DNA from: an uncultured Alistipes sp.
GTDB lineage: Bacteria; Bacteroidota; Bacteroidia; Bacteroidales; UBA932
Direction of reading: 5' to 3'
Assembly (NCBI GenBank): GCA_902388455.1
Contig: CABMPD010000011.1
Span: 1 to 64,000 of the forward strand
Length of the DNA: 64,000 nucleotides
In this document: one piece after another, positions 42,645 through 52,400 of the stretch
How positions within the stretch are numbered: position 1 is the first letter of the stretch
How the letters are laid out: each line of letters starts with the position of its first letter
Notes under the pieces: generated by a model
What the model was told of the DNA's origin: nothing
Database searches by the model: none
The model's input: the letters and a program-made list of their open reading frames with translations, nothing else
Made by a program: the position numbers and the translations under genes

Positions 42645-43781
42645 CTAACGGTGATGATGCGGTCTGGAAGCTCCGGGAGTCCTGTCGGCCCGGGGTCTCA
42701 TAGGGAACTGGAAGTTGTTGAGATTGACCGTCAGCTGCACCAGCTGCTGCCATCCCCAGCCGTGACCGTCAAAGTGGTGTACGGAAGCCGCCTTCAGGCT
42801 CAGGAAGTCCTTGAAATCATACCTGTAGGATATCTCAAGGCGGTTGTATATACCGGAGTCAGTACTGTAAAAAAGGGAACCGGTGTAGAGATCAGAACCA
42901 TAGGTGACATCAGACAGGCCGGTACGGTAATAGAGCGGCATCAGATTGTCCCCAGCATAGACGGTATTGTGGACTCCGAAGCCGAAATACTCAAAACCGG
43001 CCTCGGCCTGGAAGCCGCCTGGAGTGACGTAACCCTCGTTGCGTATCCGGTCATTCTGGAAAGTCTGTATCCAGCCCACCCGCAGGCTGAGCGACATCCG
43101 GCCGGGCAGATACTCCGTAAGATCCGAGACGAGATGGGGATACACCCACACGTTGTCCACCACGCCTCCGACCGTTGCGCTGCCGGCATAGTGCATCATC
43201 TTGAATGTATATGCGAAACTCAGCCATGACGCTCCGGCCTGACCGTAAGAGTAGACTTCGAACCGTTCCCTGGTATCCCGGTCGTGACAGCCTACCCAGT
43301 CCACAACTCCCTCAATCCGCCACCATCTGCGGGTATAGCTCAGAAGGGCTCCGCCTATGTTGGTGTCGAAGAAATACCGGTCGTCATAGAAAGCCGCAGG
43401 ATAATGTCCCGTGACCCGGCTGCGCGGGAAAGCCCCGGCATTGACCCTGAAATACCTGCCGTCGTACTGGTAGTACAGCAGCGTCTCAAGGCTCAGTTCC
43501 GGGGACGTCCTGCCGAAATATTTGGCTGCGTCCACCCCGGCGTACAGGGCATGTCCCTCGCCGAATCCGAGTCCTACCTTGGGAGACAGCACGGCCCCGA
43601 AGATAGTTTCCGAAGGAGAGATGTCCAGCGAGGCATATTCCCTGTTGTCAAATCCGAACTTGAAATCCACATCCCACAGCAGCTGCTGGGCCGACAAGGG
43701 ACGGCATATACCCATAAGGGCGGGTAGCAGGACCAGGACGGCGGCAGTCCGGGAAAATGTAAGGCAGGCAGGTCTGCTCAT
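42645..43781 (-). CDS. outer-membrane beta-barrel protein
   Basis: A 378-aa protein with a signal peptide (about 1-31, ending PLSAQQ). It is followed by about 340 residues of alternating aromatic strands, such as RWWRIEGVVDWVGCH, SLSLRVGWIQTF and LEISYRYDFKDFLSLKA. It ends in a strand, LVQLTVNLNNFQF, then an extra charged tail ending HHHR. No named family is recognised. A small outer-membrane channel or enzyme barrel is likely. It sits 2 nt after the S9 peptidase stop, so it is tightly cotranscribed. Confidence 0.75.
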   Translation of the reverse strand: MSRPACLTFSRTAAVLVLLPALMGICRPLSAQQLLWDVDFKFGFDNREYASLDISPSETIFGAVLSPKVGLGFGEGHALYAGVDAAKYFGRTSPELSLETLLYYQYDGRYFRVNAGAFPRSRVTGHYPAAFYDDRYFFDTNIGGALLSYTRRWWRIEGVVDWVGCHDRDTRERFEVYSYGQAGASWLSFAYTFKMMHYAGSATVGGVVDNVWVYPHLVSDLTEYLPGRMSLSLRVGWIQTFQNDRIRNEGYVTPGGFQAEAGFEYFGFGVHNTVYAGDNLMPLYYRTGLSDVTYGSDLYTGSLFYSTDSGIYNRLEISYRYDFKDFLSLKAASVHHFDGHGWGWQQLVQLTVNLNNFQFPMRPRADRTPGASRPHHHR

Positions 43782-43783
43782 GA

Positions 43784-45865
43784 TTATTTCTCAATTATAT
43801 TCTCGTAGAAGAACCCGAACACCCTGCGGGTAACATAATCGTCACCCAGGTTGTGTGTATAACCGGGAAGATAGAGCTGCTCAAAATCCTTGCCGGCCCT
43901 GACGAGGGCATTGACCACCTGCAGGGTCGAGGCCGGATCAACATTATCGTCCAGCTCGCCGTTGATCAGCAGCAGGTCACCCTGAAGCCTCCAGGCATTG
44001 TCCACATTGGAGTTCTCGGAGTACCAGGGTCCGATGGGATATCCCATCCACTGCTCGTTCCACCATATCTTGTCCATACGGTTGTCGTGGCAGCCGCAGA
44101 GGGCCACGCCGACCTTGTAGAACTCGGGATAGAACAGCAGGGCCGCGAGGGTGCTCTGACCGCCGGCCGAGTAGCCGTACACTCCGACGTTGGAGATATC
44201 CATGTGCCTGTATTTCCTGGCCGCAGCCTGCATCCAGAGGATACGGTCGGGATAGCCGGAGTCACGGAGATTGCGCCAGGCCACATCCTGGAAGGACTTG
44301 CTGCGGTTGTCGGTGCCCATACCGTCGATGGTCACTACGATGAAGCCCATCTCCACGAGCTTCGAGAATCTCAGATAGGCGTAGAAATCCTTGAGCACGA
44401 AGGAGTCGTGGGGACCGGCGTAGATGTACTCCACTACGGGGTATTTCTTCTTGGGATTGAAGTTGGAGGGACGGAAAATAGTGCCCCAGATATCGGTCTC
44501 GCCGTCGCGTCCCTTGGCCACGAACACCTCGGGCATGGTCCAGCCGGTGGCCAGCAGGGCGGATATGTCGGCCTTCTGCAGCTCCATCAGGGTATTGCCA
44601 TCGATATCGCGGAGCACGGATACGGGAGCCATATCCGGCCTGGAATACACATCGGTGAAGATGGTACGGTCCGGATTGAAAGTAATGACATGATTGGCCG
44701 CCTCAGGCGTCAGGTCAGTAATCTCCAGTGTCTCCAGGTCTAGACGCATCAGATGTCTGTTGTAAGGATCCTCACCTGCCGGCGTGCCGCCCTTCTCATC
44801 TATGGCGTTCATGCCGTTGGCAGCTAAAAGGACATATCCCTCCTCCTCATTGACATCGTAGATTTCGCGGACATTCCACGCCCCGGGAGTAAGCAGGACT
44901 GTCTCTCCGGTAGTGCCGTTGATCCTGTAGAGATGCCTCCAGTCGTCCCTCTCCGAGACCCAGAGGATGTCACCGCAGCCCATATAATGACGGTAGAGAG
45001 TGTTGTAGTACACAAATGTCTCTGTCTTCTCCTCCGCCAGCACCCGTACCGAGGCATCCTCGGCCGAAACGGCCACCAGCTGATAGAGCTGATGCCCCCT
45101 CCGATTGTACTCAAAGGTAAAATACTTCGAATCCGGGTTCCACTGTCCGAAAAAGAGGTAGTACTGGTCTGCAAATGGCTCCCTGTCCACCTCGGTCACC
45201 GCCCCGGAGGCCACGTCGAAAAGCACCGGCACGGCCTGGGAGAGCCTGTCCCCGGGCTTCGCATAGTTGATCCATCTCAGCTCCGGCTGTATCCGGTCCT
45301 CGGGCGCGGACTCCCTCAGGGGTATCTGTCTTTCCCTGACATATTCCCGTCGCACTGAAGCCAGCTTTCTGGAATCGGGAGACCAGTGGATCTCCGCATA
45401 ATAGTCCTGTTCCGTCCCGTCGAAGCTGAGCTGCCTCTCAGTCCCGCGCACAGGGCTGCCTGAAGGAACATAGGCACGGTCTTCGGGGACAGTCAGATCC
45501 CTGACCCATACATTGAAGTCCCGCAGAAATGCCACATACCGTCCGTCTGGGGAAGTCACGGAGTCGCGGCTGCTCCAGTCCGGACGCGGCCTACGTGGAA
45601 TGGAGGAGAGATATTCCTCATACTCCTGCTGCGTTATCTCCTCTTTCGACGGAGCTGAGGCATCCACAAGGAAATAATGCAGGCCGTCCGCCTCACGGGT
45701 AAGATACACAAACTCGGTGGTATCGGTCCACTGCGGCGTCACGGCACCGCCATAAACCAGATTATTGATATTGGGCAGAGTGTCCAGCTGCGCATATTTT
45801 TCCCTGAAGCCTTCGGATGAAGGGGCTAGTGCCAGAGAAATACATAGGATGGAAAATAAATGCAT
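43784..45865 (-). CDS. S9 family prolyl peptidase (DPP IV-like)
   Basis: A 693-aa secreted serine peptidase. It has a short signal (LFSILCISLALAPSS). An eight-bladed propeller follows (about 40-450; ISPDG-type blades such as TSPDGRYVAFL and WSPDSRKLASVRREY). The alpha/beta-hydrolase domain has the nucleophile serine in GVYGYSAGGQS, the aspartate in INGELDDNVDPAS and the histidine in LPGYTHNLGDDY. The propeller's EYNRRGHQLY and the hydrolase region fit dipeptidyl peptidase IV, which removes X-Pro dipeptides. Catalytic residues are intact. Periplasmic or outer-membrane location is inferred. Confidence 0.93.
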   Translation of the reverse strand: MHLFSILCISLALAPSSEGFREKYAQLDTLPNINNLVYGGAVTPQWTDTTEFVYLTREADGLHYFLVDASAPSKEEITQQEYEEYLSSIPRRPRPDWSSRDSVTSPDGRYVAFLRDFNVWVRDLTVPEDRAYVPSGSPVRGTERQLSFDGTEQDYYAEIHWSPDSRKLASVRREYVRERQIPLRESAPEDRIQPELRWINYAKPGDRLSQAVPVLFDVASGAVTEVDREPFADQYYLFFGQWNPDSKYFTFEYNRRGHQLYQLVAVSAEDASVRVLAEEKTETFVYYNTLYRHYMGCGDILWVSERDDWRHLYRINGTTGETVLLTPGAWNVREIYDVNEEEGYVLLAANGMNAIDEKGGTPAGEDPYNRHLMRLDLETLEITDLTPEAANHVITFNPDRTIFTDVYSRPDMAPVSVLRDIDGNTLMELQKADISALLATGWTMPEVFVAKGRDGETDIWGTIFRPSNFNPKKKYPVVEYIYAGPHDSFVLKDFYAYLRFSKLVEMGFIVVTIDGMGTDNRSKSFQDVAWRNLRDSGYPDRILWMQAAARKYRHMDISNVGVYGYSAGGQSTLAALLFYPEFYKVGVALCGCHDNRMDKIWWNEQWMGYPIGPWYSENSNVDNAWRLQGDLLLINGELDDNVDPASTLQVVNALVRAGKDFEQLYLPGYTHNLGDDYVTRRVFGFFYENIIEK

Positions 45866-45873
45866 ATTTCAAC

Positions 45874-45881
45874 CAAATTTA
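45874..45881 (-). promoter_or_regulatory. internal -7 box TAAATTTG before the S9 peptidase
   Basis: The minus strand reads TAAATTTG, overlapping the stop codon of the preceding lipoprotein gene and ending 8 nt before the peptidase ATG. It may give separate expression of the last three genes of this operon. Confidence 0.45.
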
Positions 45882-46268
45882 TCGTTCTACATCAGCTTCC
45901 AGAAGTATCCACACCGTATAATCGTCCGTTGTCCTGTTTTTGAACACCCGGCGGTCCACCTCCGTGACATCGAATACAGGGGTGTTCACTGTCACGGATG
46001 TCCGTACAATACCGTCCTCCCCCGCTTCTGTAAGAGTATCAGCTGGAGATACTTTCCCCGCCAGCACTGTCATGGCATTGATTCGGGCAATCTCCGCCGC
46101 CATGTGCATATCCCTGGATGTGCCGGATCCTTCTGCCCTGACTCTGTTTTCCTCCAGCTTGGGAAGGGTCTCCTCTTCGAATGGAGAGACATCGGATTTC
46201 TGCTGACGGTTCCCGGTGCAGGAGACGGCCAGCAGTACAATCATTGTCAATGTAAAATATCTTCTCAT
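45879..46268 (-). CDS. small lipoprotein (LPP20-like)
   Basis: A 129-aa protein with a lipoprotein signal: LTMIVLLAVSC places the lipobox cysteine at about 17. The mature part has ARINAMTVLAGKV and the final VWILLEADVER, reminiscent of LPP20-like lipoproteins, but the match is weak. It lies 5 nt after rmuC and 13 nt before the S9 peptidase gene. Function is unknown. Confidence 0.72.
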   Translation of the reverse strand: MRRYFTLTMIVLLAVSCTGNRQQKSDVSPFEEETLPKLEENRVRAEGSGTSRDMHMAAEIARINAMTVLAGKVSPADTLTEAGEDGIVRTSVTVNTPVFDVTEVDRRVFKNRTTDDYTVWILLEADVER

Positions 46269-46273
46269 AACTG

Positions 46274-47626
46274 TTACTTATATTTTTCTTCCGTTTCCGT
46301 CTGTTCCGGTTCAGTTCTCTCCCCGTCCTCACTCAGAAGAGCCGAGTGAAATGAGCCTTTGACCTGTATACCCTTCTTCTCCAGCCTGCGGGCCGTAACC
46401 ACCACTGAATTTCTCGGTCCGGAAAGGGCCTTCCGGGCATCTTCGAACTTTGCCGCTGCCTTGGCAATCACCCCTCCCACCTCATTGAAGGTATTGGCGA
46501 AGCGTGTCACCCTCTCCAGGAGTTCTCCCGCCAGGGACATCACTTCCTCAGTGTTTTTCTGCTGCCGCACGCGGACCCAGGTATTCTCGATGATCTTAAG
46601 CATGGCGAAGAGGTTCGACTCACCGGCAATGATAATTCCGCGGTCGAAGGCCTCGTGCCACTTCTCCCGGAAGTTCTGATAGTAGAGCTGGAAGGCGCCC
46701 TCATTGGGCACGAACATCACCACGTAGTCCAGGGAATCCCGGCCTGTGGAGCGGATGTACCGGCTGTAGCTTTTGGCCGACAATTCCTTTACATGAGACT
46801 CTACGCTCCTGGAATGAGAGGCCATGGCCATACCGCGGGCCGTTTCGTCCACGGCATTGACATATGCGATATATCCTTCCAGAGACACCTTGGAGTCGAT
46901 TACCACCGCCTTGTTCTCCGGCAGGTAGAGCACCACATCGGGGATGAGTCTCCGCCCGCCGTCATCGGATAGTACCGCATTGCCGTCCACATCCTTTATC
47001 GTCTCCTGCTTGACATAATCCTCGCCCTCCCGCAGGCCCATGCCCTCCAGGAGATTGAGAAGGACCACCTCGCCCCAGTTGCCCACAGCCTTGTTGTTGG
47101 AACGGAGGGCTGTGGCCAGATTGTCCGCCTGCCTGCCCACCGCCGCCGTCTGCTCCATCATGGAGCGGATCTGCTGCTCGAGGGTGGCGGTGTTCTTCAG
47201 GGATTTCTCCCTGGAGTCCTCCACGGCACGGCGGAACTCCTCCATCTTCTTGCCCAGGGGGTCGAGGATATTCTTGATCTGCTCTGAATTGGCAGCCGAA
47301 AGGTCCCCGGATTTCTCCTTTAGAATCGACGAGGCTGACTCCTTGAATGTCAGCACCATCTTCTGGAGTTTCTCGTCGTACTCGCGGCGCAGGGTCTCTG
47401 CCTCCGCCTTGCGGGACTCCTTCTGCTCTTCCAGGCTCTTCTCCAACATTTCAGCCCTGGCCTGAGCCACTTTCAGGTCTGCCCCGGCGACATTCAGCTG
47501 TTCCTGGAGAGCCTGAGACTCCTTCCTGGCCTGAGCTGCTTCCTTGCTGCGGGCAGAGGCCTGGATTATCCAGGCCCCCGCCGCTCCTATTAACAGTCCT
47601 ATGACCGCTGACAGAACCCAGAGCAT
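46274..47626 (-). CDS. rmuC: DNA recombination protein RmuC
   Basis: A 450-aa protein with an N-terminal TM helix (MLWVLSAVIGLLIGAAGAW) and a long coiled coil (about 25-180). The RmuC domain follows: KAVGNWGEVVLLNLLEGMGLREGEDY, DVVLYLPENKAVVIDSKVSLEGY and SLDYVVMFVPNEGAFQLYY. The domain has a PD-(D/E)XK-like nuclease fold (Asp-x-Lys in VIDSKVS). In E. coli the protein limits inversions at short inverted repeats. It follows glnS by 15 nt. Confidence 0.95.
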   Translation of the reverse strand: MLWVLSAVIGLLIGAAGAWIIQASARSKEAAQARKESQALQEQLNVAGADLKVAQARAEMLEKSLEEQKESRKAEAETLRREYDEKLQKMVLTFKESASSILKEKSGDLSAANSEQIKNILDPLGKKMEEFRRAVEDSREKSLKNTATLEQQIRSMMEQTAAVGRQADNLATALRSNNKAVGNWGEVVLLNLLEGMGLREGEDYVKQETIKDVDGNAVLSDDGGRRLIPDVVLYLPENKAVVIDSKVSLEGYIAYVNAVDETARGMAMASHSRSVESHVKELSAKSYSRYIRSTGRDSLDYVVMFVPNEGAFQLYYQNFREKWHEAFDRGIIIAGESNLFAMLKIIENTWVRVRQQKNTEEVMSLAGELLERVTRFANTFNEVGGVIAKAAAKFEDARKALSGPRNSVVVTARRLEKKGIQVKGSFHSALLSEDGERTEPEQTETEEKYK

Positions 47627-47641
47627 ACCTTCCCTATTGGC

Positions 47642-49351
47642 TTAGAAACTGCTCTTGAGTCCGGTAGCGCGGTTGAATACCGGCAGCTCCGGTGTAGAGT
47701 CCTTGTCCTTGATGTAGTAGCCGTTGCGCTCGAACTGCACGGCGATGCCGGATGCGTCCTCCAACAGTCCGGGCTCGGCGAGAGCGTCCACCTCCTTGAG
47801 GGAGTCGGGGTTCAGATATGCCTTGTAGTCCTTGCCCTCGGGGATGCCGCTCATGTCGGCCTCGGTGAAGAGCCGGTCATAGAGTCTCAGGCGGACCTTC
47901 TCGCACTGAGTGGCGTTGACCCAGTGGATGGTGCCCTTGACGGAGCGCCAGGTGCCGCTGCCGGGTTTGGTAGTCGGATCGTAGGTGCAGCGGATCTCGG
48001 CGATATTGCCCTCGGCATCCTTGACCACCTCCTCGCACTTGACGATGTAGGAATATTTCAGGCGCACCTCTCCGCCCGGACGCAGACGGAAGAACTTCTT
48101 GGGAGGCTCTTCCATGAAGTCGGCCCGCTCGATGTAGAGCTCGCGGCCGAAGAGGATGGTCCTCTGCCCTGCCTCAGGGTCCTCGGGATTCTTAGGTGCG
48201 GTGCAGTATTCGGTACGGCCGGTCTCGACCTCGGTGGCCGCGCTGCACTCGCCGTCGTTCCAGTTGGTGATGACCAGCTTGACTGGGTCGGTGACCACCA
48301 TATAGCGGTTGGAGCGCTTGTTCAGGTCCTCGCGCAGGCACCATTCCAGGAGCGAAAGGTCGATGAGGTTGTCCCTCTTGGCCACTCCCACCTTCTCGGC
48401 GAAGTTGCGGATGCTCTCGGGAGTATAGCCCCTGCGGCGGATACCGCAGATGGTCGGCATGCGGGGGTCGTCCCAGCCGCTGACAAAGCCGTTGCGCACC
48501 AGCTCCAGGAGCTTGCGCTTGCTCATGACGGTATAGGTGAGGTTCAGGCGGGCAAATTCATACTGATGCGAGGGGAAGATGCCCAGCTGCTCGATGAACC
48601 AGTCGTAGAGCGGACGGTGTACATCGAACTCTAAGGTACAGATTGAGTGGGTTATATGCTCTATCGAGTCGCACTGTCCGTGGGCATAGTCGTACATCGG
48701 GTAGATGCACCATTTGTCGCCTGTGCGGTGGTGCGAGGCGTGGATGATACGGTACATCAGGGGGTCGCGGAACATCATGTTCGGATGGGCCATGTCTATC
48801 TTGGCCCTGAGCACCTTGCTGCCGTCGGGGAACTCACCGTTCTTCATCCGCTCGAACAGGTCCAGGTTCTCCTCCACACTGCGGTTCCTCCAGGGGCTGT
48901 CCACACCGGGCTGCTGGACGGTGCCTCTGTTCTGGCGTATCTCCTCCTGAGTCTGGTCGTCCACGTATGCTAAGCCCTTCTTGATAAGCTCCACAGCCCA
49001 GTCATAGAGCTGCTGGAAATAGTCGGAGGCATAATACTCACCGGCCCAGTTGAAGCCCAGCCATCTGATGTCCTCCTTGATGGAGTCCACATACTCTGTG
49101 TCCTCCTTCACGGGGTTGGTGTCGTCGAAGCGGAGATTGGTCTTGCCGCCGTACTTCTGGGCCAGGCCGAAATTGAGGCAGATGCTCTTGGCATGGCCGA
49201 TATGCAGATAACCGTTCGGTTCCGGCGGAAACCGGGTCATCACCGACTCCACCCTGCCCGAAGCCAGGTCATTCTCAATAATCTCTTCAAGGAAATTCTT
49301 CTGCACGGTCTCTTCCGCCGCGCTCTGCTGCTGTCTGTTTACGTCTTCCAT
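47642..49351 (-). CDS. glnS: glutaminyl-tRNA synthetase
   Basis: A 569-aa class I synthetase charging tRNA-Gln. The HIGH motif is in RFPPEPNGYLHIGHAKS and KMSKS-like VMSKRKLLELV is present. The C-terminal anticodon-binding barrels follow and include RRGYTPESIRNF. Start choice: an ATG nine codons upstream overlaps the -7 box on the minus strand, so the internal MEDVNRQQQS start is preferred. It heads the six-gene operon glnS-rmuC-lipoprotein-S9-barrel-HD/UDG, all joined by gaps under 16 nt. Confidence 0.95.
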   Translation of the reverse strand: MEDVNRQQQSAAEETVQKNFLEEIIENDLASGRVESVMTRFPPEPNGYLHIGHAKSICLNFGLAQKYGGKTNLRFDDTNPVKEDTEYVDSIKEDIRWLGFNWAGEYYASDYFQQLYDWAVELIKKGLAYVDDQTQEEIRQNRGTVQQPGVDSPWRNRSVEENLDLFERMKNGEFPDGSKVLRAKIDMAHPNMMFRDPLMYRIIHASHHRTGDKWCIYPMYDYAHGQCDSIEHITHSICTLEFDVHRPLYDWFIEQLGIFPSHQYEFARLNLTYTVMSKRKLLELVRNGFVSGWDDPRMPTICGIRRRGYTPESIRNFAEKVGVAKRDNLIDLSLLEWCLREDLNKRSNRYMVVTDPVKLVITNWNDGECSAATEVETGRTEYCTAPKNPEDPEAGQRTILFGRELYIERADFMEEPPKKFFRLRPGGEVRLKYSYIVKCEEVVKDAEGNIAEIRCTYDPTTKPGSGTWRSVKGTIHWVNATQCEKVRLRLYDRLFTEADMSGIPEGKDYKAYLNPDSLKEVDALAEPGLLEDASGIAVQFERNGYYIKDKDSTPELPVFNRATGLKSSF

Positions 49352-49375
49352 CGGACTTAAATTTTTACCAAGCGA

Positions 49376-49383
49376 CAAAGATA
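49376..49383 (-). promoter_or_regulatory. -7 box TATCTTTG of glnS
   Basis: The minus strand reads TATCTTTG, matching TAnnTTTG, 24 nt before the chosen start. Its position is just past the terminator hairpin of the upstream protease gene. Confidence 0.6.
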
Positions 49384-49388
49384 CAAAA

Positions 49389-49417
49389 AGCCCCGGATAT
49401 TCGCGACATCCGGGGCT
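49389..49417 (-). terminator. intrinsic terminator after the tricorn-like protease gene
   Basis: Arms AGCCCCGGAT and ATCCGGGGCT pair perfectly over 10 bp with a 9-nt loop. On the minus strand the stem is followed by a run of T (TTTTTG). It is 25 nt beyond the protease stop codon and separates it from glnS. Confidence 0.8.
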
Positions 49418-49442
49418 ATAAATTCTATAGTGGAAAGCCTAT

Positions 49443-52400
49443 CTATCTTACGGGATCAGCGGGCACTCCGGGCAGGGGCTTCCAGTTCTGGAGCTCCTGA
49501 AGGAGAACTTCGACGGCCTTGTTGAGCTGGGCATCGTTGCCGAGGTAGTCCTCGAAGGGATTGAGGTCGCACTCGATGTCGGGATCCACGCCGTGGTTCT
49601 CGATGATCCAGTCACCGTCGGTGGAGTACGAGGTGAAGAACGGGGTACGGACATCCTGACCGTCGAGATAGGGTCTCGAGCCGGAGATGCCGACGATACC
49701 GCCCCAGGTCCTCATACCGATGAGCTTGCCTATGCCGAGCTGACGGAATCCATAAGGGAAGAGATCTCCGTCCGAAGAGGAATACTTGTCGATAAGGCAG
49801 ACCTTCGGTCCGTAGTGAGCTGCATCCGGCACAGTGCCCGGTCTCTCACCGCCGTTGCGGGCCATGGTCATGCGGTATACCTCCCTCTGGAGACGCTCCA
49901 AGATCATCGGAGAAACGTTTCCACCGCCATTCATACGGTCATCGATAATCAGGGCCTTCTTGTCCAGCTGCGAATAGAACAGGCGGGTAAACTCGTCCAG
50001 TCCTGCCACGCTCATGTCCGGGATATGTATATAGCCGATCTGGCCGTCCGAGGCCTCCTCGACCTTCCGGATGTTGTTCTGCACCCAGTCATAGTAGGCC
50101 AGCTGTGTCTCGTCACCTATAGGGTCCACATAGATGGTGCGGGCGCCTTCCTCTGAGGGCACGGTGTTGACTTTCAAAGCAGTCGTAACACCGACACGAC
50201 CTACCAGCGCCTCGTATATGGTGCCGAGCTCAGATGCAGGTATCTCATTGACAGCAAGTATGTAGTCGCCCTCATTCACTCCGAGACCAGGCTCACCCAG
50301 AGGCGAACGGCGCTCATCGCCCCATGTCACCCCGCGGTACAGTTTATTGATACGGAAGTATCCGGTATCATCCTTGGCGATACGTGCCCCGAGCAGGCCG
50401 ACGGGCAGTGACTCAGCCGCCGGGCCTTCTCCGGTAGTCACATAGCAGTGTCCGGTATTAAGCTCTGATATCATCTCACCGATAAGGTAGGTCAGATCAT
50501 GACGGTACTGCACGTAGGGCAGAAGGGCGGCATACTTGTCATGGATTGCATCCCAGTCGCGGCCGACCATATTCTCCACATAGAAATAGTCACGGTACAC
50601 TCTCCACGTCTCGTCGTATATCTGCTTCCACTCCTTGTGATAATCCACAGTAAGCCGGATATCACTCATAGGCACGGGTTTATCGGTTCTGTAGCCGGAA
50701 GTGGACACCACATAATACTTACCCTTGTCGGAGACCAGGGCACGGCTGTGGTCGGGAGTGATGGCCAGCACACCGTACTTGGTCACGTCAGTAGTCTTCA
50801 TATCGCCAAGCGACAGTTTTTTGATTCCTTCAGAAGAGCGGTAATACAAAGCACCGTCCCAAGCCGCCATCGGACGGGCATATCCGCCCTCCACCGGCAA
50901 TGCGACAGCTCTCTCCACGATACCGTCGAAATCTATCTTCACTGGCTCCACCGCAGGTGCTTCCTTGGCAGCGCCCTTCCTGCCTTTCCTGGGAGCAGAC
51001 TGTTCCTCCTCTTCTGCCGGCGAGGCCGGTGTGTACTCATCCCCCTTAATCAATGTAGGATCCTCCGCGTCCTTGGTCAGCGGCAGGGCGAAGAGATAGC
51101 TGCCGAGAGAATAGGCGGCATTCCATTCTACCGAGGAATAGATGGCGCGGAGTTCCCTGGCCGATGTGAAGAAGAGGTACTTGCCGTCCTCGGAGAACAG
51201 AGGAGATGAGGAATTGTACCAGGAAGATGTTACGGGAGTACTCTCCCCGGTTGCAAGATTCATCAGATAGATGACGGACGCTCCGGATTCTGTGGATGTA
51301 CCGTATGCCAGCCATCCTCCGTCCCGGGAGAAATCGAAACCGCGGACTCCGCCCCAGCGGCCCTGGAAGACGGTCTTCAGCTCTTTGGTGTCAATGTCCA
51401 CGGAAAGAAGCTGATTCTTCTCTGTGGTAAAATAAAGTTTTCTGGAATCGGGGGTCCAGGTCAGGGATGAGGGATATCCGTTCTCGAAGGATGTCAGGCA
51501 GATTCTGCCCTGGGGGTCATCGTAGGGCATCACATACACCTGGTACTCGCCGCTTTCGTCTGACAGCCATGCGATCCACTGTCCGTCAGGAGACCATACT
51601 GCATCACGGTCGTGAGCGCCAGGAGTACGGGTAAAGTTGTACACAGCTCCCTCCGTCGCCGGAACAGAAAATACATCTCCGCGGAATGTGGTCAGCACCC
51701 TGCTGCCGTCGGGAGAGAGAGAGAAGGACGAGCGGCGGCCGCGGCCCTCCCAGCTCATGATCCTGTCACGTGCCAGGATACCCTCTGCATTGAGATAGAC
51801 GGGCACCTTGGAGCAGCTGCCGTCCTTTACGGAATATTTGTAGATATAGCCTCCGTTCTCAAAGACGATCCAGTCCTGGGAAAAGGAGGGGAACTTGCAG
51901 TCATACTCGGTGAAGTCGGTCACCTTCTCCGTCTCTTTGGTAGCAGTGTCATAGCAGAAGAGGTTCATGATCTGATCGCGGTCGGAGAGGAAGTAGATCT
52001 TGTCCCCTATCCACATCGGGAAGATGTCCTGGGCGTCGTTGTCAGTGATGTTCTCAAGTTCGGTAGTGCCCACTGTGTTTATCCAGATATCGTCGGCCTG
52101 ACCTCCGCGGTAATATTTCCAGGTACGGAACTCACGGTACATGCGGTTCAGGGCCAACTTGGAGCCGTCGGGAGAATAGGAGCAGAAGCTGCCCTCGGTA
52201 GTGGGAATCTGAACCGGCTCGCCGCCCTCTGCAGGCACTGTGAAGAGCAGTCCGCGGAGAGAGGAGAAGGCATACCAGCGGGTACGGTAGATGATGCTCT
52301 TGCCGTCCGGGGTCCAGCCCATGACGATGTTGTTGGGGCCCACGCGGTCACCGATATTGTCGCGGACTACAGAGGATGAATAGGTAACTCTGTGGGGAAC

